Assembly (NCBI GenBank): GCA_021234155.1
Contig: JAJEKV010000014.1
Location: forward strand, 5,907,563-5,971,562
Length of the DNA: 64,000 nucleotides
Reading direction: 5' to 3'
From: Isoetes taiwanensis
Lineage: Eukaryota; Streptophyta; Lycopodiopsida; Isoetales; Isoetaceae
Positions 12,715 through 23,790 of the stretch are shown piece by piece (position 1 is the stretch's first letter; every line of letters begins with the position of its first letter). The notes under the pieces were generated by a model. That model saw only the letters and a program-made list of their open reading frames with translations. It was not told where the DNA came from and did not search any database. A program made the position numbers and the translations under genes.

Positions 12715-13177
12715 AGCCCAGACACAAAAACGTGTGCTCTTATTCAATTTGTTATTTGAAATGATTCTACAGAAAGCAGTCATGTACATAGCAAAGAGAT
12801 TTCTCTGCTTCTTATATAATGTCAAATCAAGCTTAAGGCTTTTTTCATTTGGGAGAACAGACAAAGATCAACAAGCCCTAAAGAACTCCCTTTGTTTTCC
12901 TCTACCTTTACCTCTATTATATATGCAATCTGATAGGTCTTAGCATGGATTGCAAGGAATGCTTCTGATAGCAGAATTAATGACAAATGGAGCGCTGATG
13001 GAATCTACATGCTCAATTATAAATCTGCCCTATCATAGCATTTCTATGCTATAATAACAGATGTTGTATGGTGTTTGGCCATGGTATGCACACAATGATA
13101 TGCCTTATTACATATGCTTCGTTATCTTCTGTTATATCTATATATCTCTCTCTCCTAAATATGTTCAACAATGTGTG
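12715..13177. mobile_element. ~463 bp insertion flanked by TGCTACATATT, copy A
   Basis: Non-repeat sequence interrupts a 435 bp unit. TGCTACATATT occurs on both sides (12704-12714 and 13178-13188), whereas intact units have it once, so it looks like an 11 bp target-site duplication. No terminal inverted repeat or poly-A tail was recognised. Without the flanks this could be a retroposed fragment of unknown origin. Confidence 0.55.
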
Positions 13178-13410
13178 TGCTACATATTCTAAACAAGGTG
13201 CACCCTGGACTACCACGGTCGTTGGATTCGTCAATCCTACGACCCAGATCGTATGTTGGGGCCTCTGGGCACCTCTCGTTTCGCTTATAGTTATTTATCA
13301 TTGGAGGCGCCTATGATTTTGAAATATGAAATACGATTTCGCCTAAGGTTTTGAGGGAATATCGAACCTCTATACGGCTTTGCCTAAGATTTACAATATG
13401 AAATATGGGG

Positions 13411-13479
13411 ATTCGAACCTCTACCAAAATAACTCAATGTCCTAATAAAACTATTTTAACCAATGTACCCAGTGAGCTA
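13411..13479 (-). other. tRNA-like A and B boxes (representative unit)
   Basis: Read on the minus strand, this segment has TAGCTCACTGGG, one mismatch from the pol III A box, then a run that can fold as a short stem GTC/GAC around a 7-base loop, then GGTTCGAATCC, a perfect B box. The boxes are about 60 bases apart, wider than in most tRNAs but within the class II range. The same pair recurs in nearly every 435 bp unit. A second B-box-like GGTTCGATATTCC follows about 60 bases on. The unit may be a tRNA-derived SINE. Acceptor-stem pairing was not found, so this is not called a tRNA gene. Confidence 0.55.
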
Positions 13480-14133
13480 ATGTGATTATTTTTTATCTTG
13501 AATATATGTTTTTTTTTATAACAACCTATTCAATTGTTTTAGGGATAAATAGTCTATGAACAAGGTTGCATATGAAACGGGAGCAAATCATTGAAACGGG
13601 AGTAAAAGGAATATTCCTCAAAGATTCCCTTTTTTTTCAAATAAAGGGCTAAAATGAAGAAGTTAAAAAAAAGGGGGCATAAAATTGTATTTTGACCCCC
13701 CCCCCCCCAAAGTAGCCCTTTTTTTGTGCGAAAAGAGAATTGTCAGTGTCAAAGTGACACTTTTCAACCAATTAGAATTTTCCCCAAGTATGTTTTTTGA
13801 AACCACTCCTGTTTTAAGAGAACATAACATTTAATCGAAAATAGAAGTGAAGTAGTAACTGGCATTGTAGTATATTAAAAAATTGAAGATAAAATCTTGA
13901 TATTCAAATGCTAAATTTACAGTACTTTTAAAATACTCAGTTATATACAAAAGTGCGAGGAGTGATGAGAGAAGGATCGAGCACAAAAAACAAAAATTAG
14001 GGTTCCTTGATCCAAAAGGGCCAACAAATATCCAGTTTTCCATGTGTCTTAGAAATTAGCAAATTTCTTTTGTTTAAATAGCAAAGATGTAGCGAAAAAG
14101 GTATATTGTGTTCAAACACAAGAAACCCTTTTT

Positions 14134-14510
14134 GTATTCTGGAATACACTTGCTATTCCGGAATAGCACAATGAAAAAAAATATCAAACCTTTTTTGTAT
14201 TCCGGAATACATATTCTATTCTGGAATATCAAAAGGGAAATGCAAAGCAATCAACTATGTTTTTTGGCATTTTCTATTTATTTCAATGACCTTGCAATTT
14301 TTTTTTATTTTCGTAGGGCTAGAGGATCATGGTTTGAAATAATAAAGGAGCTTTTTTGTTTGCTTTCTAAGAACTAGGGATACTGGAATGTGGTTTGAAA
14401 TAATAAAAGGAGCTTTCTTGTTTGTTTTGTAAGAACTAGGGATACTGGAATGTGGTGCAAAATGATAAGAGGGAAATGTATTCCGGAATACACTTTGTAT
14501 TCCGGAATAC
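14134..14510. repeat. Left subterminal palindrome cluster of the TIR element
   Basis: Six 14-mers of the form GTATTCYGGAATAC occur at 14134, 14153, 14197, 14216, 14478 and 14497. Three are perfect palindromes with the centre TTCCGGAA. Clustered subterminal motifs of this kind are transposase-binding sites in well-studied DNA transposons such as Ac and En/Spm; that role here is inference. A ~65 bp tandem duplication containing ATACTGGAATG lies between the two groups (about 14330-14455). Confidence 0.7.
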
Positions 14511-15309
14511 GTTTTGGTGTTTTTTTTTACGCTTTTGCCTCTCACGGCGATCTTTTTTTTCAGACCTCTGGCTACAATTTCACAGTCGAGATGGCCATGG
14601 CATTGGTGCTGGCTACAAGTTAAGCCATGGCTAGATCGATCGTGCTAGTTTAGGGTTTTCACCGGTTTAGTTTGTCTTTGGGATGCGGGATCGGGGATAT
14701 GGCTATAAGGGCGTTTTGGGCGTGAGTCGATGGTTTAGAATCCGCCCCCCAACTGGGCTTCTTGGCAATCAAGGTTGGACTTTTCTTCCCTTTTCCATCA
14801 TTAATTTTTTTGCGGAGTTTGTTGCTAATTTGATCCGTGAAAGTTAAACAATCTCCATTTGCGGTCTTTTGATCGAGTTTTTATCCGGACTTGTAGATTC
14901 TTATCACGGATCTTTTTCGTTTTCCCTTTGTTTGTGTTTCTAGCCCGGTTTCAGCAGCATTTGCCTCCCTTCCCCTTCCCCTTCATTTTCTCAATGATTC
15001 AATTCATTTTACTTTTATTATGATTTTTTCTTTCCCTCCCTTGTGTGCCGATTTTAAAATTGGGGTTTTCGTAGCTTCAACATTGTTAGATATTTTCCAA
15101 GATGATTTTTAACGATCCCTTGATTTCTGCTTTCGGTTTTTCTATATTTTGCGAAGGTGTTATTAACGATCCCTTAATTTTGATCTGTTAAATTTTCCAA
15201 TAATTTTGTCTGCTGTTTTGTTTCAACTATCGATTGTCTATGTTGATTGTTTTGAGTTGGATGTGTATGTGCTTGTGTGCGAGGTCTGTATACATCTCAA
15301 ATCGTGTTC

Positions 15310-15507
15310 ATGGCAGACGTGGACATTCAGCTACCTGGCGCTTATGGTATGCCTTTTATTGATTGTGTTATTGGCATGCTAGTTATGCATGATTGTTTGT
15401 GGCAGATCCATTTGCTGAGACAAATATTGACGATACAGGAGCGGGGTCTAACGACTACATTCATGTGCGTGTCCAGAAGCATAATGGAAGAAAGAGCTTG
15501 ACACATG
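15310..15507 (+). pseudogene. Captured 5' part of an eIF1 (SUI1) gene, copy A
   Basis: Exon 1 (15310-15346) starts ATG and reads MADVDIQLPGAY plus one base. A GT-AG intron of 59 bases follows, and exon 2 (from 15406) restores Asp and reads DPFAETNIDDTGAGSNDY then IHVRVQKHNGRKSLTHV. This is the N-terminal ~47 residues of translation initiation factor eIF1, including the NGRKSLT segment of the SUI1 fold. The roughly 65 C-terminal residues of the ~113-residue protein were not found. The retained intron shows capture from genomic DNA, not reverse transcription. Leader or 5'-UTR-intron sequence of the same gene may occupy 14560-15300. The fragment lies wholly inside the TIR element. Confidence 0.85.
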
Positions 15508-16179
15508 TTTGCACTCCTTTTCTATCCCAATTGCTTGTTTACATGCACTATATCTAAAGCCACATTATCTACTTAAAGACATCTTAGTTCATGTCAAGTG
15601 TAAGATCTGGCAGAACTCGCTATCTTAATGATTGATGTCAACAGGTTCATGTACTGCCTTGCAACTGCAGGAGACTTAGATCTTTGGTGGCGTTCTTGCA
15701 ATTTCTTGCAAAAGATATGATCACTGAGTCAGAACCTCAATTCTTCAATCGCAACATCATAATTGTGGACTGTAGTCTCTACCAACACCGACCTATCAAC
15801 GAAACGTGACAGATCATTGCATCTACAAAAATTTAAAGCTACTTATGAACATCTCTCTTGAGTTTCACCCCTTCAATATCCAACGCTTTTACAAAGATTG
15901 TGTCTACACATAAATACATATAAAAGTACATCTCTAGACAAATCATATAATGTAACAAAAATCATATAACCCAACAACAAGTTCCTAAACACTACCACAA
16001 ACTTCCAACACGGAGTCACTACATTGCACCTTTATCTAGTACATCACAAGTATGTACTCCACTAACTTGACTTATCAAGCTGTCTAATGACTTCTTTCTT
16101 GCTTTCTTTACCCTTTCCTCATATTCACTTACTACAATCGGAAACTTAAGCGTGCTCTAAACTTTAACACATAGGCAAC

Positions 16180-16350
16180 ATGTTGTTCTGGAATACACGT
16201 TTGATTTCTTAGAAAGCAAAAGACACTTTTGCTTTCTTAGGAAAGTAAAAGTGTATTCTGGAATACACTTTTGCTTTCTCTGAATATCCAAAGTGTGTTC
16301 TGGAATACATGTTTGTTTTTTAGAAAAGCAAAAGTGTATTCCAGAATACA
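16180..16350. repeat. Right subterminal palindrome cluster of the TIR element
   Basis: Four motifs related to GTATTCYGGAATAC lie near 16185, 16253, 16295 and 16336, mirroring the left cluster. Runs such as AGAAAGCAAAAG and CTTTTGCTTTCT alternate with them and can pair into hairpins. This end has more degenerate motifs than the left. Confidence 0.65.
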
Positions 16351-18662
16351 TTTTTGTTTTTACATTTTTTGTCTTATGTGTCATGGTGTTCATTTGTTTA
16401 CTTAATTATTTTCTTCTTTTTTATTCAGCCAAAAGAACGTCAAAATATGTCACACATGTTTGATGGAACAACTAAACGTGGAGACTTGGGACAGAGACCC
16501 AGTTGTAACGTTTAACGAGCGTATTGTTCCAACCCACCAAATTTTGAGGGTGCCAAATTGATGTACTGAAAAAATTTAAAGAAATAATAATTATTTTTTC
16601 TTCTCTATTTTGATGTTTTTGATATCTCACTTTCAGAGATTATGTAATTTTTGCCATTTTTAAGGTGTTTCTTTGCAAAAAATAAACTTGACACTTAATG
16701 AGGAGCCAAAATGAGGGAGGAAAAAAAACTGAACATTTTCAAATTCTCAAGTTTATCCAAAAAAAGCTAATTTTAAGAGCATAGTGTTTTTTTAAAGGGA
16801 ATCTTTGAAATGGGAGTTCTGCAACACTCCCGTTTAATTTGCAACCTTGTTTATGGTTTCGGGAATTGTTATTTTTACATCCATATCAAATCCCCCTGGA
16901 ACCCCCTGTTATTTTGCTACATATTCTAAACGAGGTGCACCCTGGACTACCACAGTCGTCGGATCCGTCGATCCTACGACCTAGATCGTATATTGGGGCC
17001 TCTGGGCACCTCTCGTTTCGCTTATAGTCATTTATGATTGGAGGCGCCTATGATTTTGAAATATAAAATACGATTTCGCCTAAGTTTTCAAGGGAATATC
17101 GAACCTCTATACGGCTTTGCCTAAGATTTACAATATGAAATAAGGGGATTCGAACCTCTACCAAAATAACTCAATGTCTTAATAAGACTACTTTAACCAA
17201 TGTACCCAGCGAACTAATGTGATTATTCTTTATCTTGAATCTATGTTTTTTTTATAACAACCTATTCAATTGTTTTAGGGATAAATAGTCTATGGTTTCT
17301 GGAATTGTTATTTTTACATCCATATCAAATCCCCTGGAACCCCCTGTTATTTTGCTACATATTCTAAACGAGGTGCACCCTGGACTACCACAGTCGTTGG
17401 ATTCGTCGATCTTACGACCCAGATCATATGTTGGGGCCTCTGGGCACCTCTCGTTTCGCTTATAGTCATTTATGATTGGAGGCGCCTATGATTTTGAAAT
17501 ATGAAATACGATTTTGCCTAAGGTTTTGAGGGAATATCAAACCTCTATACGGCTTTGCCTAAGATTTACAATATAAAATATGGGAATTCGAACCTCTACC
17601 AAAATAACTCAATGTCCTAATAAAACTACTTTAATCAATGTACCTAGTGAGCTGATGTGATTATTTTTTATCTTGAATCTATGTTTTTTGTTATAACAAC
17701 CTATTCAATTGTTTTAGGGATAAATAGTCTATGGTTTCGGGAATTGCTATTTTTACATCTATATCAAATCCCCCTGGAACCCCCTGTTATTTTGCTACAT
17801 ATTCTAAAGGAGGTGCACCATGGACTACCACAGTCGTTGGATTCGTCGATCCTACGACCCAGATCGTATGTTGGGGCCTCTAGGCACCTCATTTATAATT
17901 GGAGGCGCCTATGATTTTGAAATATGAAATACGATTTCGCCTAAGGTTTTGAGGGAATATCGAATCTCTATATGGCTTTGCCTAAGATTTACAATATGAA
18001 ATATGGGGATTCGAACCTCTACCAAAAAAACTCAATGTCCTAATAAGACTACTTTAACCAATGTACCCAATGAGCTAATGTGATTATTGTTTATTTTGAA
18101 TCTATATTTTTTTTTATAACAACCTATTCAATTGTTTTAAGGATAAATAGTCTATGGTTTCGGGAATTGTTATTTTTACATCCATATCAAATCCCCCTGG
18201 AACCACATGTTATTTTGCTACATATTCTAAACGAGGTGCACCCTGACTACCACAGTCGTCGGATTCGTCGATCCTACGACCCAGATCGTATGTTAAGGCC
18301 TCTGGGCACCTCTCGTTTCGCTTATAGTCATTTTTGGAGGCGCCTATGATTTTGAAATATGAAATACAATTTCGCCTAAGTTTTTAAGGGAATATCGAAC
18401 CTCTATACGGCTTTGCCTAAGATTTACAATATGAAATAAGGGGATTCGAACCTCTACCAAAATAACTCAATGTCCTAATAAGACTACTTTAATCAATGTA
18501 CCCAGTGAGCTAATGTGATTATTTTTTATCTTGAATCTATGTTTTTTTTTTATAACAACCTATTCAATTGTTTTAGGGATAAATAGTCTATGGTTTTGGG
18601 AATTGTTATTTTTACATCCATATCAAATCCCCTTGGAACCCCCTGTTATTTTGCTACATATT

Positions 18663-19147
18663 AGCCCAGATACAAAAACGTGTGCTCTTATTCAATTTGT
18701 TATTTGAAATGATTCTACAGAAAGCAGTCATGTACATAGCAAAGAGATTTCTCTACGATAAAATCATATTCTATTCTATTCTTATATAATGTCAAATCAA
18801 GCTTAAGGCTTTTTTCATTTGGGAGAACAGACAAAGATCAACAAGCCCTAAAGAACTCCCTTTGTTTTCCTCTGCCTTTACCTCTATTATATATGGAATC
18901 TGATAGGTCTTAGCATGGATTGCAAGGAATGCTTCTGATAGCAGAATTAATGACAAATGGAGCTCTGATGGAATCTACATGCTCAATTATAAATCTGCCC
19001 TATCATAGCATTTCTATGCTATAATGATAGATGTTGTATGGTGTTTGGCCATGGTATGCACACAATGATATGCCTTATTACATATGCTTCGTTATCTTCT
19101 GTTATATCTATATATCTCTCTCTCCTAAATATGTTCAACAATGTGTG
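18663..19147. mobile_element. ~485 bp insertion flanked by TGCTACATATT, copy B
   Basis: This is the same insertion as at 12715-13177, duplicated with the macro-repeat. The flanking 11-mers are at 18652-18662 and 19148-19158. A third copy of its left part (23335-23790) lacks the right flank and runs on into other sequence. Confidence 0.55.
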
Positions 19148-19526
19148 TGCTACATATTCTAAACAAGGTGCACCCTGGACTACCACAGTCGTTGGATTCG
19201 TCAATCCTACGACCCAGATCGTATGTTGGGGCCTCTGGGCACCTCTCGTTTCGCTTATAGTTATTTATCATTGGAGGCGCCTATGATTTTGAAATATGAA
19301 ATACGATTTCGCCTAAGGTTTTGAGAGAATCGAACATCTATACGGCTTTGCCTAAGATTTACAATATGAAATATGGGGATTCGAACCTCTACCAAAATAA
19401 CTCAATGTCCTAATAAAACTATTTTAACCAATGTACCCAGTGAGCTAATGTGATTATTTTTTATCTTGAATCTATGTTTTTTTTTATAACAACCTATTCA
19501 ATTGTTTTAGGGATAAATAGTCTATG

Positions 19527-22500
19527 AACAAGGTTGCATATGAAACGGGAGCAAATCATTGAAACGGGAGTAAAAGGAATATTCCTCAAAGATTCCCTTT
19601 TTTTTCAAATAAAGGGCTAAAATGAAGAAGTTAAAAAAAAAAGGGGCATAAAATTGTATTTTGACCCCCCCAAAGTAGGCCTTTTTTTTTGTGCGAAAAG
19701 AGAATTGTCAGTGTCAAAGTGACACTTTTCAACCAATTAGAATTTTCCCCAAGTATGTTTTTTGAAACCACTCCTGTTTTAAGAGAACATAACATTTAAT
19801 CGAAAATAGAAGTGAAGTAGTAACTGGCATTGTAGTATATTAAAAAATTGAAGATAAAATCTTGATATTCAAATGCTAAATTTACAGTACTTTTAAAATA
19901 CTCAGTTATATACAAAAGTGCGAGGAGTGATGAGAGAAGGATCGAGCACAAAAAACAAAAATTAGGGTTCCTTGATCCAAAAGGGCCAACAAATATCCAG
20001 TTTTCCATGTGTCTTAGAAATTAGCAAATTTCTTTTGTTTAAATAGCGAAGATGTAGCGAAAAAGGTATACTGTGTTCAAACACAAGAAACCCTTTTTGT
20101 ATTCTGGAATACACTTGCTATTCCGGAATAGCACAATGAAAAAAAATATCAAACCTTTTTTGTATTCCGGAATACATATTCTATTCTGGAATATCAAAAG
20201 GGAAATGCAAAGCAACATCAACTATGTTTTTTGGCATTTTCTATTTATTTCAATGACCTTGCAATTTTTTTTTATTTTCGTAGGGCTAGAGGATCATGGT
20301 TTGAAATAATAAAGGAGCTTTTTTGTTTGCTTTCTAAGAACTAGGGATACTGGAATGTGGTTTGAAATAATAAAAGGAGCTTTCTTGTTTGTTTTGTAAG
20401 AACTAGGGATACTGGAATGTGGTGCAAAATGATAAGAGGGAAATGTATTCCGGAATACACTTTGTATTCCGGAATACGTTTTGGTGTTTTTTTTTTCTGC
20501 TTTGCCTCACGGCGATCTTTTTTTTCAGACCTCTGGCTACAATTTCACAGTCGAGATGGCCATGGCATTGGTGCTGGCTACAAGTTAAGCCATGGCGCTA
20601 GATCGTTTGTGCTAGTTTAGGGTTTTCACCAGTTTAGTTTGTGCTGGGATCTGGGATCAGGGATATGGCTATAAGGGCGTTTGGGCGTGAGTCGATGGTT
20701 TAGAATCCGCCCCCTTCACAACGGGCTTCTTGGCAATCCAAGGTTCGGACTTTTCTTCCCTTTTTCCATCATTAATTTTTGCTGGAGTTTGTTGCTAATT
20801 TGATCCGCTGAAAGTTAAACAATCTCCATTTCTGCAGGTCTTTTGATCGAGTTTTATCTGGACTTGTAGATTCTTATCTGGATCTTTTCGTTTTCCCTTT
20901 GTTTGTGTTTCTAGCTTCAGTTTCCAGCAGCATTTGCCTCCCCTTCCCCTTCCCCTTCATTTTCTCAATGATTCAATTCATTTCTGTTTCAGCGCAGATT
21001 TTTTCTTTCCCTCCCTTGTGTGCCGATTTTAAAATTGGGGTTTTCGTAGCTTCAACATTGTTAGATATTTTCCAAGATGATTTTTAACGATCCCTTGATT
21101 TCTGCTTTCGGTTTTTCTATATTTTGCGAAGGTGTTATTAACGATCCCTTAATTTTGATCTGTTAAATTTTCCAATAATTTTGTCTGCTGTTTTGTTTCA
21201 ACTATCGATTGTCTATGTTGATTGTTTTGAGTTGGATGTGTATGTGCTTGTGTGCGAGGTCTGTATACATCTCAAATCGTGTTCATGGCAGACGTGGACA
21301 TTCAGCTACCTGGCGCTTATGGTATGCCTTTTATTGATTGTGTTATTGGCATGATAGTTATGCATGATAGTTTGTGGCAGATCCATTTGCTGAGACAAAT
21401 ATTGACGATACAGGAGCGGGGTCTAACGACTACATTCATGTGCGTGTCCAGAAGCATAATGGAAGAAAGAGCTTGACACATGTTTGCACTCTTTTTCTAT
21501 CCCAATTGCTTGTTTACATGCACTATATCTAAAGCCACATTATCTATCTTAGTTCATGTCAAGTGTAAGATCTGGCAGAACTCGCTATCTTAATGATTGA
21601 TGTCAACAGGTTCATGTACTGCCTTGCAACTGCAGGAGACTTAGATCTTTGGTGGCGTTCTTAAAGATATGATCACTGAGTCAGAACCTCAATTCTTCAA
21701 TCGCAACATCATAATTGTGGACTGTAGTCTCTACCAACACCGACCTATCAACGAAACGTGACAGATCATTGCATCTACAAAAATTTGAAGCTACTTATGA
21801 ACATCTCTCTTGAGTTTCACCCCTTCAATATCCAACGCTTTTACAAAGATTGTGTCTACACATAAATACATATAAAGGTACATCTCTAGACAAATCATAT
21901 AATGTAACAAAAATCATATAACCCAACAACAAGTTCCTAAACACTACCACAAACTTCCAACACGGAGTCACTACATTGCACCTTTATCTAGTACATCACA
22001 AGTATGTACTCCACTAACTTGACTTATCAAGCTGTCTAATGACTTCTTTCTTGCTTTCTTTACCCTTTCCTCATATTCACTTACTACAATCGGAAACTTA
22101 AGCGTGCTCTAAACTTTAACACATAGGCAACATGTTGTTCTGTTATACACGTTTGATTTCTTAGAAAGCAAAAGACACTTTTGCTTTCTTAGGAAAGTAA
22201 AAGTGTATTCTGGAATACACTTTTGCCTTCTCTGAATATCCAAAGTGTGTTCTGGAATACATGTTTGTTTTTTAGAAAAGCAAAAGTGTATTCCAGAATA
22301 CATTTTTGTTTTTACATTTTTTGTCTTATGTGTCATGGTGTTCATTTGTTTACTTAATTATTTTCTTCTTTTTTATTCAGCCAAAAGAACGTCAAAATAT
22401 GTCACACATGTTTGATGGAACAACTAAACGTGGAGACTTGGGACAGAGACCCAGTTGTAACGTTTAACGAGCGTATTGTTCCAACCCACCAAATTTTGAG

Positions 22501-22813
22501 GGTGCCAAATTGATGTACTGAAAAAATTTAAAGAAATAATAATTATTTTTTCTTCTCTATTTTGATGTTTTTGATATCTCACTTTCAGAGATTATGTATT
22601 TATGTCTAATTTTTGCCATTTTTAAGGTGTTTCTTTGCAAAAAATAAACTTGACACTTAATGAGGAGCCAAAATGAGGGAGGAAAAAAAACTGAACATTT
22701 TCAAATTCTCAAGTTTATCCAAAAAAAGCTAATTTTAAGAGCATAGTGTTTTTTTAAAGGGAATCTTTGAAATGGGAGTTCTGCAACACTCCCGTTTAAT
22801 TTGCAACCTTGTT
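19527..22813 (+). mobile_element. 3.3 kb TIR DNA transposon carrying an eIF1 gene fragment, copy B
   Basis: This is the second copy of the element at 13559-16851, with the same AACAAGGTTGCA ends and TATG at 19523-19526 and 22814-22817. Because the flanking repeats are duplicated with it, it arose by macro-repeat duplication and not by a separate insertion. Subterminal palindromes and the eIF1 fragment are preserved. Confidence 0.8.
21285..21482 (+). pseudogene. Captured 5' part of an eIF1 (SUI1) gene, copy B
   Basis: This is the same two-exon arrangement as in copy A: an ATG exon from 21285, a short GT-AG intron, and exon 2 from 21381 reading through NGRKSLTHV. Coding bases agree with copy A, and substitutions fall in the intron (for example GATTG to GATAG before the acceptor). 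The C-terminal part of the protein is absent here too. Confidence 0.85.
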
Positions 22814-23174
22814 TATGGTTTCGGGAATTGTTATTTTTACATCCATATCAAATCCCCCTGGAACCCCCTGTTATTTTGCTACATATTCTAAACGAGGTGC
22901 ACCCTGGACTACCACAGTCGTCGGATCCGTCGATCCTACGACCTAGATTGTATATTGGAGCCTCTGGGCACCTCTCGTTTCGCTTATAGTCATTTATGAT
23001 TGGAGGCGCCTATGATTTTGAAATATGAAATACGATTTCGCCTAAGTTTTCAAGGGAATATCGAACCTCTATACGGCTTTGCCTAAGATTTACAATATGA
23101 AATAAGGGGATTCGAACCTCTACCAAAATAACTTAATGTCTTAATAAAACTACTTTAACCAATGTACCCAGCGA

Positions 23175-23790
23175 ACTAATGTGATTATTTTTTATCTTGA
23201 ATCTATGTTTTTTTTATAACAACCTATTCAATTGTTTTAGGGATAAATAGTCTATGGTTTTGGGAATTGTTATTTTTACATCCATATCAAATCCCCTTGG
23301 AACCCCCTGTTATTTTGCTACATATTAGCCCAGATACAAAAACGTGTGCTCTTATTCAATTTGTTATTTGAAATGATTCTACAGAAAGCAGTCATGTACA
23401 TAGCAAAGAGATTTCTCTGCCTCTTATATAATGTCAAATCAAGCTGAAGGCTTTTTCATTTGGGAGAACAGACAAAGATCAACAAGCCCTAAAGAACTCC
23501 CTTTGTTTTCCTCTGCCTTTAGCTCTATTATATATGGAATCTGATAGGTTTTAGCATGGATTGCAAGGAATGCTTCTGATAGCAGAATTAATGACAAATG
23601 AAGCTCTGATGGAATCTACATGCTCAACCATAAATCGGCCCTATCATAGCATTTCTATGCTATAATGACAGATGGTGTATGGTGTTTGGCCATGGTATGC
23701 ACACAATGACATGCCTTATTACATATGCTTCGTTATCTTCTGTTATATCTATATCTCTCTCTCTCCTAAATATGTTCAACAATTTGTGGG
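23175..23790 (+). repeat. Macro-repeat, truncated third copy C
   Basis: One 435 bp unit with the TGGTTTTGGGAATTG variant is followed by TGCTACATATT and the left ~455 bp of the inserted segment, matching 12590-13170 and 18540-19140. Homology stops at about 23785, after ATGTTCAACAAT. This is the edge of the array. Confidence 0.8.

Larger units (their letters stand above)
13559..16851 (+). mobile_element. 3.3 kb TIR DNA transposon carrying an eIF1 gene fragment, copy A
   Basis: The ends are inverted: AACAAGGTTGCA on the left faces TGCAACCTTGTT on the right, and AAACGGGAG and CAAAGATTCCCTTT also occur inverted at both ends, giving a gapped TIR of roughly 75-85 bp. TATG flanks both ends (13555-13558 and 16852-16855) and occurs once in an uninterrupted 435 bp unit, so insertion with a 4 bp duplication is likely. 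Subterminal zones hold about ten TATTCCGGAATA-type palindromes. No transposase frame was recognised, so the element is non-autonomous. The superfamily is not identified: TIR and duplication length do not clearly fit Mutator, hAT, CACTA or Harbinger. A minus-strand open run of about 45 codons (about 16030-16155) was not identified. Confidence 0.8.
11250..17210 (+). repeat. ~5.96 kb macro-repeat, copy A
   Basis: Matching landmarks in copies A and B are separated by a constant 5945-5975 bp (11331 and 17296, 13049 and 19019, 15310 and 21285, 16851 and 22813). Each copy holds several 435 bp units, a ~470 bp inserted segment and the 3.3 kb transposon. The boundaries lie inside 435 bp units, so they can be placed only to within a few hundred bases. 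Unequal crossing-over between units is the obvious origin. Confidence 0.88.
17210..23175 (+). repeat. ~5.96 kb macro-repeat, copy B
   Basis: This is a near-identical second copy of 11250-17210 with the same order of 435 bp units, insertion and transposon. Differences are mostly short indels, including an extra ~20 bases near 18755. They concentrate at 20600-20930, where copy B has CTGG or CTGCAG and copy A lacks bases. Confidence 0.88.

Noticed and set aside
5536-12759. Recurrent 60-82 codon open frames on the plus strand in each 435 bp unit
   Set aside because: They recur because the DNA repeats. They show no domain, differ by frameshifts among units and overlap in two frames, so they are not reported as genes.
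13411-13479. Genuine tRNA gene in the repeat unit
   Set aside because: A and B boxes are present, but no acceptor stem or CCA-side pairing was found and the spacing is unusually long.
13831-14043. 70-codon minus-strand frame duplicated at 19796-20008
   Set aside because: It lies in the AT-rich interior of the TIR element, shows no family resemblance, and its conservation follows from the recent duplication.
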